Program-made: the position numbers and the translations under genes | In this document: positions 60,813-64,000 of the stretch, piece by piece | Position numbering within the stretch: position 1 is the first letter of the stretch | Layout: every line of letters begins with the position of its first letter | NCBI RefSeq assembly: GCF_900156165.1 | Contig: NZ_FTMY01000007.1 | Location: 1-64,000 of the forward strand | Direction: 5' to 3' | DNA: 64,000 nucleotides | Source of the DNA: Pseudacidovorax sp. RU35E | GTDB taxonomy: Bacteria > Pseudomonadota > Gammaproteobacteria > Burkholderiales > Burkholderiaceae_C | Notes under the pieces: generated by a model | What the model was told of the DNA's origin: nothing | Seen by the model: the letters and a program-made list of their open reading frames with translations, nothing else | Databases searched by the model: none

Positions 60813-62537
60813 ATGCCCTTCACCGTCGCCGACCTCCTCGCCCACAGCCTTGCCGACCTCGGGGTCGAGCGCATCTGGGGCGTGACGGGCGACAGCCTCA
60901 ACGGCCTGAACGACAGCCTGCGCCGGCTGGGCCGCATCGAATGGATGCATGTGCGGCACGAGGAATCGGCCGCCTTCGCCGCAGGCGCCGAGGCGGCGCT
61001 GACCGGCCGGCTGGCGGTCTGCGCCGGCAGTTGCGGGCCCGGCAACCTGCACCTGATCAACGGCCTGTTCGATTGCCAGCGCAACCGGGTGCCGGTGCTG
61101 GCCATCGCGGCGCACATTCCGTCATCCGAGATCGGCCTGGGCTACTTCCAGGAGACGCATCCGCAGGAGCTGTTCCGCGAATGCGCGGACTATGTGGAGC
61201 TGATTTCCAACCCCGCGCAGATGCCGGCCGTGCTGCACCGCGCGATCCAGACGGCCGTGGGGCGTGGGGGCGTGGCGGTGCTGGTGATCCCGGGCGATGT
61301 GGCGCTGGCCGCTGCGCCGGTCGACGCGGCGCCCCGCGTCCCCCTAGCACCGCGGCCGCGCATCGTGCCGCCCGACGCCGCGCTTGACGAACTCGCCGCC
61401 CACCTGAACGGCAGCCGCGCCATCACCATTCTGGCCGGCAGCGGCTGCGCCGGCCATCACGACGCTGTGGTGGCTCTGGCCGAGCGGCTCAAGGCGCCCA
61501 TCGTTCATGCACTGCGCGGCAAGGAACATGTGGAATGGGACAACCCCTACGATGTGGGCATGACCGGCCTGATCGGCTTCGCCTCCGGCTACCACGCCAT
61601 GGAGAACGCCGACACCCTACTCATGCTGGGCACCGACTTTCCGTACCGCGCCTTCTATCCGAAGGATGCGCACATCGTGCAGATCGACCGCGACCCCGGC
61701 GCCCTGGGCCGCCGGGCGCCGCTGGCGCAGGGCCTGGTCGGCGACGCGGGCGACACCATCGCCGCACTGCTGCCGCGACTCCAGGACCACGACGACCGGC
61801 GCTTCCTCGACGGCGCACTGGTCCACTACGCGAAGGCGCGCGAAGGCCTGGACGACCTGGCCGTGCCTGCCGGTACCGGCCGGCCGCTGCATCCGCAGTA
61901 CGTGGCGCAGCGGGTGAGCGCCATGGCGGCCGACGACGCCGTCTTCACGGCCGATGTGGGCACCCCCACGGTATGGGCCGCGCGATACCTCAGGATGAAC
62001 GGCCGGCGCCGGCTGATCGGCTCCTTCAACCACGGCTCCATGGCCAACGCCATGCTGCAGGCCATGGGCGCGCAGGCGGCAGCGCCCGGACGGCAGGTGG
62101 TCTCGCTTTCGGGCGATGGTGGCTTCACCATGATGATGGGCGACTTCCTGAGCCTGGTGCAGCTGGGCCTGCCGGTGAAGGTGATCGTCTTCAACAACGG
62201 CAGCCTGGGCTTCGTCGCCATGGAGATGAAGTCCGGCGGCTACCTGGACACCGGCACCGACTTGGCGAACCCGGACTTCGCGGCCATGGCAACGGCCATG
62301 GGTGTGCGCGGCATCCGCGTCACCGATTCGACGGAGCTGGACGGCGCCCTGGCCGCCGCCTTCGCGCACGACGGCCCGGCGCTGGTGGACGTCGTCACCG
62401 CCAAGCAGGAACTGGTGCTGCCGCCCAAGATCGAGGCGGAGCAGGCCAAGGGCTTCGGGCTGTACCTGCTCAAGGCCATCATGAATGGGCGTGGGGACGA
62501 GGTGGTGGAGCTGGCGCGCACGAACCTGTGGCGCTGA
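60813..62537 (+). CDS. poxB: Pyruvate dehydrogenase (quinone) or related ThDP enzyme, PoxB type
   Basis: 574 residues from [20 protein letters not shown], ribosome site GGAG upstream; E. coli PoxB has 572. Thiamine diphosphate/FAD enzyme that decarboxylates pyruvate to acetate and passes electrons to ubiquinone at the membrane. The catalytic Glu is in [13 protein letters not shown] near residue 50; the FAD domain has [20 protein letters not shown], and the ThDP motif is [20 protein letters not shown] near residue 435 with its NN end (VFNNGSLGF). Last complete chromosomal gene before the disrupted mutS. Confidence 0.93.
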   Translation: MPFTVADLLAHSLADLGVERIWGVTGDSLNGLNDSLRRLGRIEWMHVRHEESAAFAAGAEAALTGRLAVCAGSCGPGNLHLINGLFDCQRNRVPVLAIAAHIPSSEIGLGYFQETHPQELFRECADYVELISNPAQMPAVLHRAIQTAVGRGGVAVLVIPGDVALAAAPVDAAPRVPLAPRPRIVPPDAALDELAAHLNGSRAITILAGSGCAGHHDAVVALAERLKAPIVHALRGKEHVEWDNPYDVGMTGLIGFASGYHAMENADTLLMLGTDFPYRAFYPKDAHIVQIDRDPGALGRRAPLAQGLVGDAGDTIAALLPRLQDHDDRRFLDGALVHYAKAREGLDDLAVPAGTGRPLHPQYVAQRVSAMAADDAVFTADVGTPTVWAARYLRMNGRRRLIGSFNHGSMANAMLQAMGAQAAAPGRQVVSLSGDGGFTMMMGDFLSLVQLGLPVKVIVFNNGSLGFVAMEMKSGGYLDTGTDLANPDFAAMATAMGVRGIRVTDSTELDGALAAAFAHDGPALVDVVTAKQELVLPPKIEAEQAKGFGLYLLKAIMNGRGDEVVELARTNLWR

Positions 62538-62660
62538 GGACAGGGCGCCCGGGTCGATAATCCACGCCCTTCGTCATCCCGCACCGCAGCGGGCCGACCT
62601 CGCGCACCGCATTCGCCATCCGGCAGCAGGCATGCGCGGCCCCTGGACATCGACAAGCAA

Positions 62661-62750
62661 TTGCAAGACCCGAGCACCGCCCTGCCGCCGCCGGCCAGCG
62701 CCGACTTCTCCGCCCATACGCCGATGATGGCGGGGCGTGCGCTACTCTGA
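62661..62750 (+). pseudogene. mutS: 5' fragment of mutS, cut by the right-edge insertion
   Basis: From a TTG at 62661 the frame reads MQDPSTALPPPASADFSAHTPMMA and then GRALL and a stop at 62750. The ADFSAHTPMMA stretch matches the start of Burkholderiales MutS, where AQYL or QQYL would follow. The break falls after about 24 codons, at 62732. The start codon is uncertain (no good ribosome site, no ATG in frame). The rest of mutS should lie beyond the far end of the inserted element. If so, the cell lacks normal mismatch-recognition protein unless the element excises. Confidence 0.75.
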
Positions 62751-62830
62751 AAAAGCACGCCTCGTCAGCAGACCTACGCCAAAAGCTACGCCACGACAGG
62801 CACCCGCCGAACCTCGAAACCGCCCTAGAA

Positions 62831-62850
62831 TACTGTACGGATTATCAGTA
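62831..62850. promoter_or_regulatory. LexA-like operator
   Basis: Sequence TACTGTACGGATTATCAGTA: inverted TACTG/CAGTA arms, extended by one base pair on each side to ATACTG/CAGTAT. It fits the TACTG-N10-CAGTA layout of enterobacterial SOS boxes, with one difference in the CTG-T/A-CAG inner positions. A TAGAAT -10 candidate overlaps its left end. It lies 39 bases upstream of the next gene, and no other LexA-like site was seen in the window. Confidence 0.65.
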
Positions 62851-62888
62851 TGTGGGCAGTACACCGACTTCGCCTTCGCGGCACCCGA

Positions 62889-63305
62889 ATGGACAAGACG
62901 TGGATCGCAGCAGACGTCCACGTCGGCCGGCTGCGCATGGAAGAGCGAGACTTCGACCCTCGGCCCGCGCGCAAGCGCATGTCCGCCTATCTTGGCTGGC
63001 CAGACTCACGCGAGGGCTTCGTAATCCCGCCGCTGCAGCTGGCCAGGGTCGTCAAGATCATCGACCGCGGGGTGCTGATCACCGGCTTCGAGCTGCGCGA
63101 GTCGTCGTACGAGCCGAAGACGATCCGGCGAGAGCGTTTTGCGCAGACCTGGTGGTGTCTGCCCGTGCTCTTCGATGAGATGCAGGCAGCCGACCCGGTT
63201 GCGCCGCCGGCGCCGCCGGCACCGGCGGCGCGAGAGGACTGGCGCATGCGATCCTCTCGGGAGTACATGGAGCGGATCGGGCTGCTGCCGCCCGACTCGA
63301 TCTAG
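62889..63305 (+). CDS. Unknown protein downstream of a LexA-like box
   Basis: 138 residues from MDKTWIAADVHVGRLRMEER, or up to 13 residues more if the ATG at 62850 (inside the operator) is used. Features: a basic patch (RPARKRM), a hydrophobic strand (VVKIIDRGVLITGFELRESS), the pattern RERFAQTWWCLPVLFDE, and a Pro/Ala linker (APPAPPAPAA). I do not recognise a family. The operator suggests induction by DNA damage. Convergent with the spanin genes, overlapping Rz1 by 4 bases. Confidence 0.7.
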   Translation: MDKTWIAADVHVGRLRMEERDFDPRPARKRMSAYLGWPDSREGFVIPPLQLARVVKIIDRGVLITGFELRESSYEPKTIRRERFAQTWWCLPVLFDEMQAADPVAPPAPPAPAAREDWRMRSSREYMERIGLLPPDSI

Positions 63306-63568
63306 CGCCCCAGGGGCGCAGTACACGCGGCCAACGCCGCCTCCAGCTCGGATTCGTATCCTTCACGCAGCAGCAGCTCAGCTTGAGCCGCCTGCACCCA
63401 GTGGTCGACGTCGACGCCCGACCGAAGCGCATCGGTCGGCATGACGGGCCGCGGCGGCGCCTGTACCCGGCATTCGACCGGGAGCGGCACGCTGACTCGG
63501 GTGGACGGCGCCGTGCTGCATGCCACCAGCGCGGCCGTCAGCGGGGCCAGGAAGAGCACGCGGGTCAT
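63302..63568 (-). CDS. Rz1-like outer-membrane spanin lipoprotein
   Basis: 88 residues from MTRVLFLAPLTAALVACSTA, signal peptide with a perfect lipobox LVAC (Cys17). A Pro-rich stretch (VPLPVECRVQAPPRPVMPTD) follows, typical of o-spanins. Its start overlaps the Rz-like gene's stop (ATGA), the usual layout of separated or overlapping spanin pairs. Lysis protein that fuses inner and outer membranes with Rz. Confidence 0.78.
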   Translation of the reverse strand: MTRVLFLAPLTAALVACSTAPSTRVSVPLPVECRVQAPPRPVMPTDALRSGVDVDHWVQAAQAELLLREGYESELEAALAACTAPLGR

Positions 63569-63921
63569 GGCGCAGCCCTTCCCCTCAACCAGGCGTCGAC
63601 GCGCGCCTGGGCGCTCGCGCACGCATCGCCGGGCACGGCCGGCGGCGTGGACAGGATCGTCTGCGCCAGAGCCTGGTGCGCGCGCGCCTTGGCGGCCGCT
63701 GCGGCCTGGTCCTTCTTCGCGGCCGCAGCGCGCTGGTCGGCCAGGTCGCGCAGATCCTGCGTGGCATCGCTGCAGGCCGAAGCATCGCCTCGCGCTTCAT
63801 CGCGCTGGCCACGCAGCTCGGTGGCCGCGGTGCGCGCCTGCAGCCAAGCCCAACCCATGCCGGCGTTGCCGGCCACGCTGATGGCCAGAGCCACCAGAAG
63901 CGCCTGCATCGCGGCAGTCAT
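63565..63921 (-). CDS. Rz-like inner-membrane spanin
   Basis: 118 residues from MTAAMQALLVALAISVAGNA: an N-terminal transmembrane segment (residues 5-28), then a long Ala/Gln/Lys/Asp-rich coiled coil (ELRGQRDEARGDASACSDAT, then DQRAAAAKKDQAAAAAKARA). The size and layout fit phage i-spanins. It overlaps the start of Rz1 and the end of an upstream gene (ATGA), so three lysis genes appear to be coupled. Confidence 0.78.
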   Translation of the reverse strand: MTAAMQALLVALAISVAGNAGMGWAWLQARTAATELRGQRDEARGDASACSDATQDLRDLADQRAAAAKKDQAAAAAKARAHQALAQTILSTPPAVPGDACASAQARVDAWLRGRAAP

Positions 63922-64000
63922 GGAAAGGCCAGTTCGGCGGCCGCGATAGCGTCGCGCGCGGGCAAGCCCAGGAACACCAGGCGCGTGGCGTGCCGGCGCC
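63918..64000 (-). CDS. C-terminal end of the gene upstream of Rz, off the right edge
   Basis: Last 26 codons only (ending ARDAIAAAELAFP). Its TGA overlaps the Rz ATG. By position in phage lysis cassettes it may be a lysozyme, holin or hydrolase, but the fragment is too short to identify. Confidence 0.5.
   Translation of the reverse strand, partial: RRHATRLVFLGLPARDAIAAAELAFP

Overview
The window is GC-rich and gene-dense. It looks like chromosomal DNA of a betaproteobacterium of the family Comamonadaceae (order Burkholderiales, in the neighbourhood of Variovorax, Acidovorax and Xylophilus). The basis is gene content, gene order and codon bias, for example the folC-SPOR-cvpA-purF-metZ-gltX run, the glpD/glpR/glpK locus and the coxSLMDEGI operon. 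No species call is possible from sequence reading alone. Nearly all long open frames inside or opposite the genes listed are GC-driven shadows.

Layout, left to right. 1-3.2 kb: an acyl-CoA dehydrogenase running off the left edge and the etfB-etfA electron-acceptor pair, with an intrinsic terminator between them. 3.3-6.1 kb: an MscS-type channel, a small GIY-YIG-like protein and a histone-deacetylase-family hydrolase. 6.1-10.0 kb: a MoxR ATPase / DUF58 / TgpA-type membrane transglutaminase operon. 10.1-13.4 kb: a lytic transglycosylase, an HD-type hydrolase and a GAF histidine kinase. 13.5-17.6 kb: glycerol catabolism (glpD divergent from glpR and glpK). 17.8-30.4 kb: two sets of circularly permuted ATP-grasp plus alpha-E proteins (one as two genes, one fused) with two soluble transglutaminase-like proteins, interrupted by comEC; this is the least understood system in the window. 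30.5-33.6 kb: RidA, a lipoprotein, a cysteine-synthase-like enzyme and an AttH/CrtC-like secreted protein. 33.7-34.4 kb: a tandemly duplicated tRNA Ala-Glu-Asp cluster directly downstream of gltX. 34.4-41.4 kb: the folC/SPOR/cvpA/purF/metZ/gltX block. 41.6-49.1 kb: housekeeping genes (murB, plsY, ybaK, an aldo-keto reductase and others).

49.2-58.0 kb holds a complete operon for a molybdenum hydroxylase of the CO-dehydrogenase/xanthine-dehydrogenase family: iron-sulfur subunit S, large subunit L, FAD subunit M, then maturation proteins D, E, G and XdhC. A divergent GAF-Fis regulator sits beside it. The large subunit carries the form II motif AYRGAGR, so the substrate is probably not CO. 58.1-62.5 kb holds two thioredoxins, DUF1304, an IMPACT-family protein and poxB.

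At the right edge (62.66 kb onward) the 5' end of mutS is recognisable for about 24 codons and then breaks off into foreign DNA. That DNA has a LexA-like operator, an unknown small gene and an overlapping Rz/Rz1-type spanin pair. The simplest reading is a prophage or phage-derived island integrated into the start of mutS, which could inactivate or switch mismatch repair. The other half of mutS and the far attachment site lie outside the window.
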